Below are positions 35,501 to 43,830 of a DNA stretch of 60,682 nt, piece by piece. A model generated the notes under the pieces. The model had not been told where the DNA came from. It did no database searches and saw only the letters and a list, made by a program, of their open reading frames with translations. The stretch lies in contig JAIEMB010000013.1 of NCBI GenBank assembly GCA_019752515.1, forward strand, positions 1-60,682. The letters are read 5' to 3'. This stretch comes from Alphaproteobacteria bacterium (GTDB lineage Bacteria > Pseudomonadota > Alphaproteobacteria > UBA9655). Every line of letters begins with the position of its first letter. Positions within the stretch are counted from its first letter, which is position 1. The position numbers and the translations under genes were made by a program.

Positions 35501-38500
35501 AAGCTCTCCCATGTCTTATCTTTAGCGTGATCCATTTTAAAGATGCCAAGATATCCCGATTGGCCTTTCCGCAAATGACTCTGAAGATGGATGAGCTCAA
35601 CGTGTCGAGTTTGAATATCTTGAGGAAGTGATGTTGGGGGTAAGTTTTCTGATGATAAAGACGTGTACCCATTGATAATTTTGGCTAATTCTCGTGTTAC
35701 CAGGCTAAGGGTTTGAGTGTTAGCGGCTTCTTTGGGAGTGACGTTATCTTTGTTCTGAAGAGTTTGAGGATCTTTTTTACATTTATACTTCTTTGTGTTC
35801 TCTTGTTGTCCAATTTTTTCAAGAGCTTCTCTTGAAAGGATATTACGCTCTGCATTAATTTCTTTACCACCTTTACCTTCATGAGAGCTGTACTTTATCC
35901 ATGTGTTTAAGCTTACAATTTGATCATCTTGGAGAGCTGTTACTTTTTGGACAGCATGGGTTTTAATGATGTGCCATTCTTTAGCGGCTTCCTGGTGAAC
36001 AGCCCGATACTCGTTGAGAGACATAAAGGCTGACGAAACCTCTTCTATAGTTTTAAAAGGCAAATCCTTTCCTTGCTTTATGAGCTCCAAGCAGCCCTGC
36101 TCAAAACGAAGACGAGAGAAATTAACACCCATACCCTTTAAGATGCCAAAGCGTGGCTTATCTAGCTTATCTCCCTCTCCAATCATGCCGTGTAATTTGT
36201 CAGCAAATTCCAAGCGTTTTTCTATGGTTTTTGCTAGGCTGTATTTTAAAGCTAGCTGACGAACTTCTCCAAATACTGCATACTTGAGCAATTGGTCTTG
36301 TGAAACATCTGCTCTTTCCATAAGAGGACTATACTTGTCATAGAATTTAACAATCTTGAAAGCTAAAAAGTCTCTTTCTTTAGAAGATTCCTCAAGGACA
36401 GATTTCAGAGAAGATGTTCCCTGCTTTGCAAGAATATTTTCATTTTTCAAGACCGCAGCAAACCGTCCATAGTCTAAAACTTTCTTTTTAAAGGCAAGGA
36501 GTTCATTATAAATTCCTCTTTCATCAGTTGTAAGTTTATTAGAAAAAGCCTTTTGATGCTGAGCTTTCATATAGGCTTGAGCATGTTTTTCAGCGGCTTT
36601 TAAGGTGGGAGGCGCTTTTTTATAAATTTCTCCTGCATAGCTAACATGGGCCCCTTCTTTTTTTATGGTTTTGAAGAAAGGACGATGAAGCTCAGGAAAG
36701 CTGACAATCTCATAAGCTAGTTGGTTTCTCTTTTCAGAAAGCTCTTCATGATTTTTTATGAGAATGGAAGTCTTTGATGCCTTCTCTGTTTCCGAGATTG
36801 TATCCCAAAGAGTACGTGCCTTGTATAAGGTGGCCCGGTAAGCCTCTACCCGTTGTAAAGCTTCAAGCTCTATCTCACTAAGACCTCGCTCTCTTAATCC
36901 TGCTTGTATCTCGAGGGTGATCTTTTTTAATCCGACTTGATGGATAAAAGTACGGCATCTATCCAAGTTTTCAAGGATCTCTCCTGCACATTGGTTTCTT
37001 TCATTTTGCGCTGCTTGAAAGTCACTCCATTCAGAATGATCAAAAGGATATTCAAGATTTTCTCTTGAAATAATCCCCCAAAGATTACCAGCTTCATAAG
37101 CTGCTGCCATATATCTTTTGACCATCTCTGCTTCAGGACTGGAGTTAAGTCCAAAGTCTGACACCAGTGGTCTATATTCACTTCTGCCAACAACAGCGGC
37201 TATCTCATCGATATTAGTTGCATGTTCGTGAGAAACAAAGCCTTGGAAACTATAACGATGGCGTGTCATCCAAATGAGAGCTTTATTCGCATTCATCAAA
37301 GGGCTAAAAAGACCATAAGCCCGATCAAAGGTTTGCCCTTCAGCTTTATTAATGGTCATAGCATAACCGTATTCTAGATGCTCATAAGTCTTTAGATTAA
37401 CGCTCACCAGGCGATTATCTTTTAAAAGCCTCACATCAAGAATTGATTGCTTCTCATCAAAGCCTCTAATCTGCCCAAAAGTGCCGTTCTTTACTCCTTT
37501 TTCTTGATGAGATAGAGAATCGCTAGACTCTAACGTTTTAATAAACCTTCCCATATTATCGTTTTGAGTAAAAATAACCCGGTCTCCAATTGAAAGTTCT
37601 TTTCCTTTAAAAGTATAACTTTTCCCAAGATTTCCTCCTTCTTTTAAGTGGTGATGAATGGCGGCATTTAAGATCTCTACTTCTTGATTTTGAAAGGCTA
37701 AAGCAATGTGTTCGTCTTGAGGACGGGCAAGATAGTTGTTAACGTAGGCTTCAACGAGCGCATAATTGGCTAAAGATAGGGAGTCTTTAAATGTAAAGCA
37801 TCCTTGTTCTTCATAGGGCTTCATTCCTTCTATAAGATTATGGTTATTGAGGTGGGTAGAAGCCTTTCGCATCCAGGGTTCTTTTTGACGATGAACTTCT
37901 GTTAGAGCAAAACTTCCTGCTTTTTCTTCAACCAATCTTGCAATGTCAGCTCCATAAAGGGCTTTAATTTGGTTAGAATCTTGAACAACTCTTAAGTGAG
38001 CTCCTGAGTCTTGAATACGTTTAAGGAGGCACTGCCAAAGATTGGCTCCCACCATGTTGCCTTCATCAAGAAAAATGACATGACGATCTGTTAGTTGATA
38101 AGGAGCGAGCCTATTTAACTCACGTTCTGCCACAGTGAGAGCTTTTCCTTTTAAGCTCTGAATCTCTTCTTTCAGCTGATCGTATCTTTCCCAGTAATGC
38201 CGAAACTGATCCATATTGTAGGCAGGAATTTTCAGTTCATGACTTAAAAGCTCAGAGACTTTCCCTTGAAAGGCTGTACCAAGGGGAATGTATCCTGCTT
38301 CTCTATAAGCATCTACCACAGGCTTTAAGATAGTTGTTTTTCCTGTCCCTGCTTTCCCCGTTAATATACGTAAGGAATCTGACTCTAGTAGGTAGTCAAT
38401 GGCTTGTTTCTGTTCCTCAGAGAATGGAAATTTATTGTTACTTTCTGTTCTTGCAATAGCGTTCTCTTTGAGAGGAGAAGAGATCTCCTTTCCTTTCACC

Positions 38501-39648
38501 TTGCATAAATACTCCACTGATTTTTGAACGCTTTCTTCTAACTCAAGAAGCTGCTTTGTCGTAAAGACAGTTTCATCTTTTAAGGACGTACCAACGGCAA
38601 CAATATCCTCTCCCCGAAGAAGAAGATTTAAGAAAGAAGTAGTGGTTTGACCTACATCAGATTTAAGCTCTTCTCTTTTAAATCCTACATTATCGTTAGC
38701 GACCTTTAACATTTCAGGAGTAACCTCAGCGCCTTCTAATTTGGTTTTTAGAAGGCTATAGAGGGTCATATCTCCCCCCACTCTTTTAAAAATTTCTCGC
38801 TCAATATCTGCTTGCGTAAAGACAACTTTTTTAGAGGCAACAAGCTTCACAAGGTCTGTGGGGTTACTAAACAATTTCAAAAGATTTTGCCTATGAATAT
38901 CTTGATTCTCTTGATCAATGAGGCTTTGTTCTTTGTACTTATGGTAGGCTTCGGGTCCTAAATGCTGGGTAGGAAGAATCTTGAGTCCCCGATCTACATA
39001 AGAGCGGGCATCCAGCACATAATTGTAGCCTTTCTCTACAGCAAATTCGTTAGCAACTTCTGCAGCTATATGTCTCATTTCAACAAGTTGCTCACGCTCA
39101 AGAACAAAGCGTCTTTTAGAAAAACTCTCATTCTCCCAAGGACGAGTCGTTGCAAGAATATGGAGGTGAGGATTACCCTCATCTCCATGAATGGCAAAGT
39201 CGGCGATGAGTCCTTTTTGGACATAGCAAGCCTTAACGATTCTCTCAGAGAGATCGATTTGATGTTGGGTGTTTTTTATCTCAAGAGGAAGCGCAAAAAC
39301 AGCCATAAAGGCTGTCTTACAAGTCTCTAAATACGTCTCTTTAGCTTTTAAGCTTTTTTCATTTTTCTCGGGATCTTGATGTCCACGGAATCGAGTATGG
39401 GCAATATGATCTTCAAAAGATTCAACTGCTGTCCATAACCTTTCTCGGTCATAGACCCATTCAGGACAACCCTCAGGAGCCAAAATCCCCTGATGAAGAA
39501 GCCCCTTCTTATTGGAATAGTCAAAGACGAGCCCTGTACGGGTCTCTTCAAGTTTCGTGCAACCAATATATGCGGAGTGAGCTGTAGTACTTCTCCCTCC
39601 CTTTCTTGAGATATACCCCATGTGCATGTGGTATTCTGCCATACTCAC
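32527..39648 (-). CDS. traA: Ti-type conjugative relaxase TraA fused to helicase and primase-like (Toprim) domains
   Basis: 2373 aa. Residues 1-230 are a MobA/MobL relaxase: the likely nucleophile Tyr is Y27 (TTAHSAYIG) and the metal-binding His set is H154-GDEGNP-H161-L-H163. From about 400 to 830 comes a RecD/TraI-type helicase with Walker A (LTGKAGTGKTTIL, about 431), Walker B (VIFLDEGNMV) and a late motif (YGYAMTINKAEGQTFDRAYG). A long helical region follows. From about 1700 there is a primase-associated region (NLHTGAWLDWRDTSIAGGPF), and at about 1955-2050 a Toprim domain (VLFIAEGVETALS, ICADHDKP). The protein would nick oriT, unwind the strand and possibly prime synthesis in the recipient. 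TraA of Agrobacterium is about 1100 aa without the Toprim part. Divergent from the TraC/TraD-like genes at 39995. Confidence 0.9.
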   Translation of the reverse strand: MSMAEYHMHMGYISRKGGRSTTAHSAYIGCTKLEETRTGLVFDYSNKKGLLHQGILAPEGCPEWVYDRERLWTAVESFEDHIAHTRFRGHQDPEKNEKSLKAKETYLETCKTAFMAVFALPLEIKNTQHQIDLSERIVKACYVQKGLIADFAIHGDEGNPHLHILATTRPWENESFSKRRFVLEREQLVEMRHIAAEVANEFAVEKGYNYVLDARSYVDRGLKILPTQHLGPEAYHKYKEQSLIDQENQDIHRQNLLKLFSNPTDLVKLVASKKVVFTQADIEREIFKRVGGDMTLYSLLKTKLEGAEVTPEMLKVANDNVGFKREELKSDVGQTTTSFLNLLLRGEDIVAVGTSLKDETVFTTKQLLELEESVQKSVEYLCKVKGKEISSPLKENAIARTESNNKFPFSEEQKQAIDYLLESDSLRILTGKAGTGKTTILKPVVDAYREAGYIPLGTAFQGKVSELLSHELKIPAYNMDQFRHYWERYDQLKEEIQSLKGKALTVAERELNRLAPYQLTDRHVIFLDEGNMVGANLWQCLLKRIQDSGAHLRVVQDSNQIKALYGADIARLVEEKAGSFALTEVHRQKEPWMRKASTHLNNHNLIEGMKPYEEQGCFTFKDSLSLANYALVEAYVNNYLARPQDEHIALAFQNQEVEILNAAIHHHLKEGGNLGKSYTFKGKELSIGDRVIFTQNDNMGRFIKTLESSDSLSHQEKGVKNGTFGQIRGFDEKQSILDVRLLKDNRLVSVNLKTYEHLEYGYAMTINKAEGQTFDRAYGLFSPLMNANKALIWMTRHRYSFQGFVSHEHATNIDEIAAVVGRSEYRPLVSDFGLNSSPEAEMVKRYMAAAYEAGNLWGIISRENLEYPFDHSEWSDFQAAQNERNQCAGEILENLDRCRTFIHQVGLKKITLEIQAGLRERGLSEIELEALQRVEAYRATLYKARTLWDTISETEKASKTSILIKNHEELSEKRNQLAYEIVSFPELHRPFFKTIKKEGAHVSYAGEIYKKAPPTLKAAEKHAQAYMKAQHQKAFSNKLTTDERGIYNELLAFKKKVLDYGRFAAVLKNENILAKQGTSSLKSVLEESSKERDFLAFKIVKFYDKYSPLMERADVSQDQLLKYAVFGEVRQLALKYSLAKTIEKRLEFADKLHGMIGEGDKLDKPRFGILKGMGVNFSRLRFEQGCLELIKQGKDLPFKTIEEVSSAFMSLNEYRAVHQEAAKEWHIIKTHAVQKVTALQDDQIVSLNTWIKYSSHEGKGGKEINAERNILSREALEKIGQQENTKKYKCKKDPQTLQNKDNVTPKEAANTQTLSLVTRELAKIINGYTSLSSENLPPTSLPQDIQTRHVELIHLQSHLRKGQSGYLGIFKMDHAKDKTWESLREKKLSLAGPILEKYGEIIKVSFGHDYGRMQKEAYEHQMGQLASHYQEAKGRNKAMFAANLLSHLEKEGYQGSCTKTQLKTRNVNFETLHLYGLFHEASSHIQEREAALNTLEKYIQAQETFSALWKPRCEVIEKALGPIKQEFAIHREKTLSFLEDKKPNRPCVFAFDKLVNETHALVSKGNLEKKRDNHGQVNSEHSTHTAGQNLQAKVQEKLQRLGVSLGMSFSQEQLESLSHEVISLSHRKEQIHEQRLALMKCTKFENDTEFFECARNRNEAASHLMGSPLGKIIEESKHIFLVKDYAERYRSKLEKARLFSGSSHQIDQKFIFQNTRPFIEAEVVKAVLIENMASFADDIFSSLGEKHNPAASTAVERRYGNNGKFSVNLHTGAWLDWRDTSIAGGPFEMLTKLKGFSFKEAVEYGASWAGITPERRDLKPLKRLPQKEPHQESEKEKLQKEAEESKVKIERAKALWEKGQSIEGTIAERYLQDHRKIEGPVSKDFRYLSHFKDPSSGKSYPALMVVARSLTGDITAVQITCLDPQTAAKADLSVAKRSFGILKGSAVTIQEEKSSDVLFIAEGVETALSIKEAGVKGNIKASLGLSNIKQLIPEISKETLITHIIICADHDKPASPAVHGLEKSILALKEKGFVVTVVKPDKLNKDFNDVLKTKGSEGVREILKRELPHQLTKDLFVSPSATTPIKESPKEKLDKPKAKHTEWTFREIEKKCTQYLYNYLEKEKRSLTPELKERIVLQAKKAADFIFHAHTLKGTNTTEEQTKLFLLRAKYELDRISEIRKVIVQDWQREGNFNERKDLLIAHMITERQASIEGRLYLEAKQKGQSPPFDIANLAEKELEKHRAQTKELAKKISDKYSLSEKAATFCAKNVLRYKETHGEKPSADQLSNMVKIAQELGEKEYNHLSLSKKYESHEVEYFRRKEGDALFRNAPFEEKLPQIHEFQHTQSKTSLETPTPKITQEPERFRQIELSL

Positions 39649-39994
39649 TATATGGGGCCGCCCGCAGGGCCGCGCAAGGCGATTGCACTCTTAAGTGTAA
39701 TCGCCGTTAAGTGCGCCTTTAGAGCTTCGCTCCCCTCAGCTCCTGTAGGACTCTCTAACTCGCTACGCTCACTGGATAATTATTTTAGAGAAAAATAAAA
39801 AAAACTCAGAAGAAAATGTTTGTCTTCGGGGACTTTTCTCCAAGCATTTTTACTTCTAAATTTCCTGTATGTCCGTTCATATCTTTATAATCTGATAGAT
39901 ATAACTTTTATAATTTCAAGAAAATATTGTATTTGTATAAAATTTAATGTAGTATTCATTTACTACTTTTCCGTAACAACAAAAAGGACTCTCT
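39649..39994. promoter_or_regulatory. Candidate oriT and divergent tra promoter region
   Basis: The 346 bases between traA and the rightward tra genes are GC-richer near traA (39655-39780) than the flanks. At 39678-39705 there is a hairpin with 12-base arms (GGCGATTGCACT and AGTGTAATCGCC, one mismatch, CTTA loop), the typical feature beside a nic site. A small GAGC/GCTC hairpin follows. Near the rightward genes GTAGTA/TACTAC (39949-39966) could be an operator. Placement between divergent traA and traCD-like genes is that of oriT in Ti-type plasmids. The nic site itself is not identifiable by eye. Confidence 0.5.
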
Positions 39995-40276
39995 ATGGAT
40001 CATCTCCAAAAAAAGATTAACCTTCTGCTAAAAAAGAAACAGAAAATTACCCAAGAAGTGGATCTTCTCCTCGAAAAACGTAATAAAGAGCTCATTGATA
40101 TTCTCAACCGTTTTCCCTCTCCATCCATTGACCCGGCCGTTTTAGCTGGAGGTCTTCTCCATGTCTGTGAACAAGCTGTAGCAAACCCACAACTTGCTAA
40201 TCAATGGAGGGAGAAAGGCCTGAAATTTCGTAGAGGTAAAGCCTCAAACACAAAGACTATTCAAACAGCTGCATAA
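39995..40276 (+). CDS. TraC-like small conjugal transfer protein
   Basis: 93 aa: an N-terminal coiled coil (LQKKINLLLKKKQKITQEVD) followed by SIDPAVLAGGLLHVCEQA and a basic tail (WREKGLKFRRGKASN). Size, position opposite traA and the basic C-terminus fit the small accessory relaxosome proteins (TraC group) of Ti-type systems, which help TraA act at oriT. Sequence similarity to known TraC is weak, so the name is by context. The TraD-like gene follows after 19 bases. Confidence 0.5.
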   Translation: MDHLQKKINLLLKKKQKITQEVDLLLEKRNKELIDILNRFPSPSIDPAVLAGGLLHVCEQAVANPQLANQWREKGLKFRRGKASNTKTIQTAA

Positions 40277-40295
40277 GACAACCCAATTACTGGCA

Positions 40296-40643
40296 ATGAC
40301 AAAAAAGAAGATATCTTTTTATACCTCAAAGAAGATTTCAGCCTCGACGTCTCAAAGAAAAGCAGAGACAAGAACTAAAATTCAATTGGGAGGCCTACTC
40401 CTGAAATCAGGCCTTGCAGAGGTGTTTTCTATCACTCCAGGTGTAGATCTTCAATTGGATGAAGAGGGAAGAGAAAAGGCAACAATTCTTCTGGGAGCCC
40501 TTATTGATATGCGTCAGAATATAGTTCTCACTCATCCTAAAACTTCTCAAAAAGTAGAATGGGCAATCCTCGGAAAATCAACTTTCATAACTCATTTTTT
40601 GAATATGAAACAAAAGGAAAAAGAGAGGATATCAGAGCTATGA
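40296..40643 (+). CDS. traD: TraD-family conjugal transfer protein
   Basis: 115 aa. The segment QRKAETRTKIQLGGLLLKSGL followed by REKATILLGALIDM matches the short Ti-type TraD family (usually about 70-100 aa), whose members aid conjugative DNA processing. The C-terminus is longer than usual (KTSQKVEWAILGKSTFI). The stop overlaps the next start in an ATGA, so translation is coupled to the membrane protein at 40640. This is Ti-type TraD and not the F-type coupling ATPase. Confidence 0.7.
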   Translation: MTKKKISFYTSKKISASTSQRKAETRTKIQLGGLLLKSGLAEVFSITPGVDLQLDEEGREKATILLGALIDMRQNIVLTHPKTSQKVEWAILGKSTFITHFLNMKQKEKERISEL

Positions 40644-41047
40644 ATGTAAAAAATATCACCACCAATAAATCAGAAAAGTTCTCTCTTTCCTCCCTTAAAT
40701 CTGAGGATAAAATTCTTATAGGCATAGGCTTTCTCTTTCTCATCATTATCCTGGGGTTTATTTATCTTGCAAACACGTTTTTTGCTTCTCTAAACCAACC
40801 CGTACCTTTAACAACCATGTCACAACGTGAAAAAACTGTAAAAGAGCTCGATGACGACTTTAAAAGAATCTTCCAAGAAGTAGGAGAAGGCTTTAAGAGA
40901 ATAGACGAAGCTTTTGAGGAAAATCGAAGGAGAAAAGATGCAGCTTTCCAGCAAGCTGTAGAGAATTTTCAAAATGGTTTTGAAAAAAAACAAGAAAAGT
41001 TTGATAAAAGACCATCCCCAGCTCAGAAGATGAAATTCTCAAAATAG
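40640..41047 (+). CDS. Single-pass membrane protein with long charged coiled coil
   Basis: 135 aa starting at the ATGA overlap with traD; a longer frame from 40559 lies within traD and is not preferred. One TM helix (ILIGIGFLFLIIILGFIYLA, about 28-48), then about 80 residues of charged heptads (VKELDDDFKRIFQEVGEGFK, then RIDEAFEENRRRKDAAFQQA). No family recognised. Coupling to traD and similarity in layout to the next gene suggest a role in the transfer complex or surface contact. Function unknown. Confidence 0.6.
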   Translation: MNVKNITTNKSEKFSLSSLKSEDKILIGIGFLFLIIILGFIYLANTFFASLNQPVPLTTMSQREKTVKELDDDFKRIFQEVGEGFKRIDEAFEENRRRKDAAFQQAVENFQNGFEKKQEKFDKRPSPAQKMKFSK

Positions 41048-41124
41048 GGCCCTTAATTTCACTAGAAAGATGAATAAAAAATCTCAAAAAAGGAAGTCCC
41101 TTATTTAAAGAAGGAGCATTAAGA

Positions 41125-41463
41125 ATGACCTTAGGACATAAAATAATTCTCTTGTTTGCCTTTATGATAGGCATGACTTTTATTACCTTTGTATGGTTTA
41201 TGAATCAATTTAATCATCATGTAACCCAGTTCAAGGCCTCTGTTTCTCATGATAAACAAGCCTTAGAAGCTGAACGTGATCGATCCTTAACTCAGCTTAA
41301 AGAGAAGGCACAAGAGATGCGAGAAGAAACAAAAGACCATCTTAACAAAATGGAAGAAGGACTCCTTAAGAAAAGGCAAGAGGCAGAAGCTTTTAACGAG
41401 AACTTCCTCCAACGACAAAGCCGGCTCTTTGACAAAATGGATAACTTTTTGGTAGGAAAGTAA
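41125..41463 (+). CDS. Second membrane coiled-coil protein of the tra operon
   Basis: 112 aa with a ribosome site GAAGGAG and a TM helix at about 5-26 (HKIILLFAFMIGMTFITFVW), followed by a coiled coil (ALEAERDRSLTQLKEKAQEM, then REETKDHLNKMEEGLLKKRQ). Layout (TM, coiled coil, basic end) parallels the protein at 40640 but the sequences are not obviously homologous. It is the last intact gene of the rightward tra group; IS remnants follow at once, so the operon may have been cut here. Function unknown. Confidence 0.6.
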   Translation: MTLGHKIILLFAFMIGMTFITFVWFMNQFNHHVTQFKASVSHDKQALEAERDRSLTQLKEKAQEMREETKDHLNKMEEGLLKKRQEAEAFNENFLQRQSRLFDKMDNFLVGK

Positions 41464-41542
41464 AATTTCTTAAAGGTTGAATAGGCCTATGAGGGATGGA
41501 AATTAGAAACTTCAATGGCTTCGTTTATATAGCAAAATCACT

Positions 41543-42240
41543 TTAATAACGAACTAAGAATGAAGCATCTTTAGTGGTGTCGTGTTCATAGCCTCTTTGT
41601 TTAAAAGTCTTATAATGATTTTTTAGACCCTCCCATTGATTTTCTATTGGGTTAAAATCTGGAGAATAGGGTGGCAAGTAAAGGAGGTTGCATCCTGCTT
41701 TCTCCACGAGTTCCTTTGTTCCCATTCCCTGATGAAAAGAGGCATTGTCCATGATTAGTGCCCATCCTGGCCCAAGAGCAAGAAGGAGACATTAACCTAG
41801 CCATTGATTGAATCTGTGTATCCATTAAACGCATACGGAGCTATAAATTCTTTGGCTTGATGAATTCATCCTGAAATAAGAGAGGTACGCTCCGAGTTTT
41901 ACCCAATATGTCTGTATTTACTCGCTTTCCCCGCTTTGATCTGGCATACTCTCTATATAAAGAGGAATCAATTCCTGACTCCTATATAAACAATCTTCTC
42001 CGAATCTCTCTCCCTTAGTTTCGTTAAAAATGCTTGTCTCTTTTCTTCATCCCTTTCGGCGTATAGGGTGATTTTTTTACGCGTTATCCCGAGTCTCTTC
42101 AGCCGTCTATTTATGGCATGAGGCCAACAATTAAATTCATGTGCGAGTTCTTTTAGGGTTGCATCAGGCGTTTTTTACAGAGCCCAAAGGCCTTTGAATC
42201 TATCTCTCTCACTTTATAGAGAGCACGCCCAAGGTCATTC
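41543..42240 (-). pseudogene. IS630-family transposase, multiply disrupted
   Basis: Read leftward, pieces appear in IS630 order in shifting frames: LKELAHEFNCWPHAINRRLK, RLGITRKKITLYAERDEEKR, FLTKLRERDSEKIVYI, then ERTSLIS and HQAKEFIAPYAFNGYTDSI, and finally MDNASFHQGMGTKELVEKAG with LPPYSPDFNPIENQWEGLKN, which carries the last catalytic Asp and Glu. Several frameshifts and stops separate the pieces. Not functional. Confidence 0.75.
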
Positions 42241-42291
42241 TGTTTAAAATGACATAAATCAAGTCTTTAATGAAGGAGAAAATCGGGACAC

Positions 42292-42612
42292 TTAAGTAAA
42301 GGACGATATTAGGGAGAATAAGAGAGGATATAGTGTTTCCTGAGATTGGAGGTAATGGAACAGAAGAAGAGAAGCTTCGACCATATCCTTGCTTCGAGAG
42401 GCTACTTTTGATCTTCGATGAAAGCGTGCGAGACTGTGCCTTATATCACTGTTCGTCCCTTCAATAGGAAAGGTAAGGTCTTTCCCCGGAAAATGTGTTT
42501 CTTCAGACAGAAGTCTAAAGAAGCAGCCCCATTCATCTGTTACAAAAGAACAAGTGCCTGAATCTACTTTTGAGATAAGTCTTTTTGCACAGCCATCGCC
42601 ACGATGGCCCAA
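42292..42612 (-). pseudogene. IS1-family transposase fragment (InsB-like C-terminus)
   Basis: The C-terminal half of this frame (VTDEWGCFF, then FPIEGTNSDIRHSLARFHRR and SRSKDMVEASLLLFHYL) fits the InsB pattern in which TD..G...F and ER.N..IR..LARL.R.T..FSRS are conserved. The upstream half (MGHRGDGCAKR) is not convincing and probably follows a frameshift; the relic may extend to about 42760. Squeezed between IS630 and IS110 remnants. Confidence 0.65.
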
Positions 42613-42836
42613 TTGCCATCCAAGAGGTTTACGCGATACCCCAGGTATCTTGGACTTTAAGCTGATACTTGATAGCTTAAGAGGTCAGTTGGAAAGCCCA
42701 GAACGTCGATATCCCTGGTCGCTTTTGCAGACCGGATTGATGTATGTTCGCTTTTCCATATTTGTAATCTTAGTTCGAAAAGTAGCTTGGTCGTTAATTA
42801 TAATAGATCGCATACCTGGAAGAAAAGGAGACTTTA

Positions 42837-43515
42837 ATGACCGTAATTATAGGTATTGATGTATCAAAACATTCTCTTGATGTTTATGATTCCACTCAGC
42901 AAAAACATTTGTGTTTTGCTAATACAAATGGAGGGATTCAATCTCTTATTTCTGTGTGCTCTAACTATGAGAATATTAAAGTTATAATGGAATCGACCGG
43001 AGTTTATCAACGACTTGCACACAAAACTTTGGAAATGAAAGGTTATCAAGTATGTGTTGTGAATCCTTTAAAAACCCGTAATTTTGCTAAATCAGCTGGG
43101 TTTCTAGCAAAAACAGACAAAGTGGACTCACGCATGCTGCATGTATGGGCAAGAATTTGACTTGCGCACGACGCTCCTAAGGTCTGAAAATCATAGGGAG
43201 GTAGAAAACTTAATGAGTTATAGAAGTGCACTACAAGGTGAACTCAAACGTCATACAAATTACTTAGAATACCAACATTGTTCCGAACTTGTTTGTAAGC
43301 TCATGGACGAACACAAAGCAAAGCTTAAGACAGATATTAAGAACCTAGATAAAAAAATTAAAGAACTCATCAATGGAGCAGATAATTTAAGAAAAACATT
43401 TGAAATTATTACAAGTGTCCTGGGTATTGGGGCTCAAGCTGCTGCTTTACTCCTTTGTGAGCTTCCTGAGTTGGGTCATATTAATAGAAAGAAAACGGGT
43501 GCTGGGATAGCTTAG
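42837..43515 (+). pseudogene. IS110-family (DEDD) transposase, frameshifted and truncated
   Basis: First part (42837-43160): IIGIDVSKHSLDVYDSTQQK, VIMESTGVYQRLAH and NPLKTRNFAKSAGFLAKTDK with VDSRMLHVWA, the DEDD RuvC-like catalytic half. At about 43155 the frame shifts and continues as LRSENHREVENLMSYRSALQ through VLGIGAQAAALLLCELPELG, the start of the transposase_20 half. It ends at 43515, roughly 100 residues before the normal C-terminus. One frameshift plus loss of the end means it is inactive. Confidence 0.8.
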
Positions 43516-43830
43516 ATAGCTATCTAGGGCAGCTCCAAAACAAAAACTAAAAAGAAAAACAAAAAAAGAGCTTTTAAACAAACTTAAAAATCTTTTTCTG
43601 ATCATCATTTTTTCCTTGTGAATAAGGCGTACTTTTAAGTTATTAGAAAATTCTATAGGAATAAATATTTTTTGAGTTACAGTAGATTGTTCTTAAAAAT
43701 GTTTAATTTCAATGCGGTATATTGGAGGAAATAATTTCAAAGATCTTAATAAGAAACGTGACCTGCATAACATTATAGCCTAGAATTAAATAAGACAATA
43801 AGCAAAGAAAAACTACATAAAGGCATAAAA
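43516..43830. other. Intergenic gap between IS110 remnant and lanthipeptide locus
   Basis: The 315 bases are AT-rich with A-runs near 43550 and no coding frame. They must contain the promoter of the oxygenase gene at 43831, with AAAGG before its ATG. I see no distinct operator or hairpin. Confidence 0.4.

Noticed and set aside
36000-36500. Plus-strand frames across the relaxase gene (for example 36014-36259)
   Set aside because: Shadows of traA; no motifs, no ribosome sites, and traA motifs are continuous on the other strand.
40559-40642. Earlier start for the membrane coiled-coil protein
   Set aside because: It would overlap the traD frame by 85 bases, while the ATGA overlap at 40640 is a standard coupling start.
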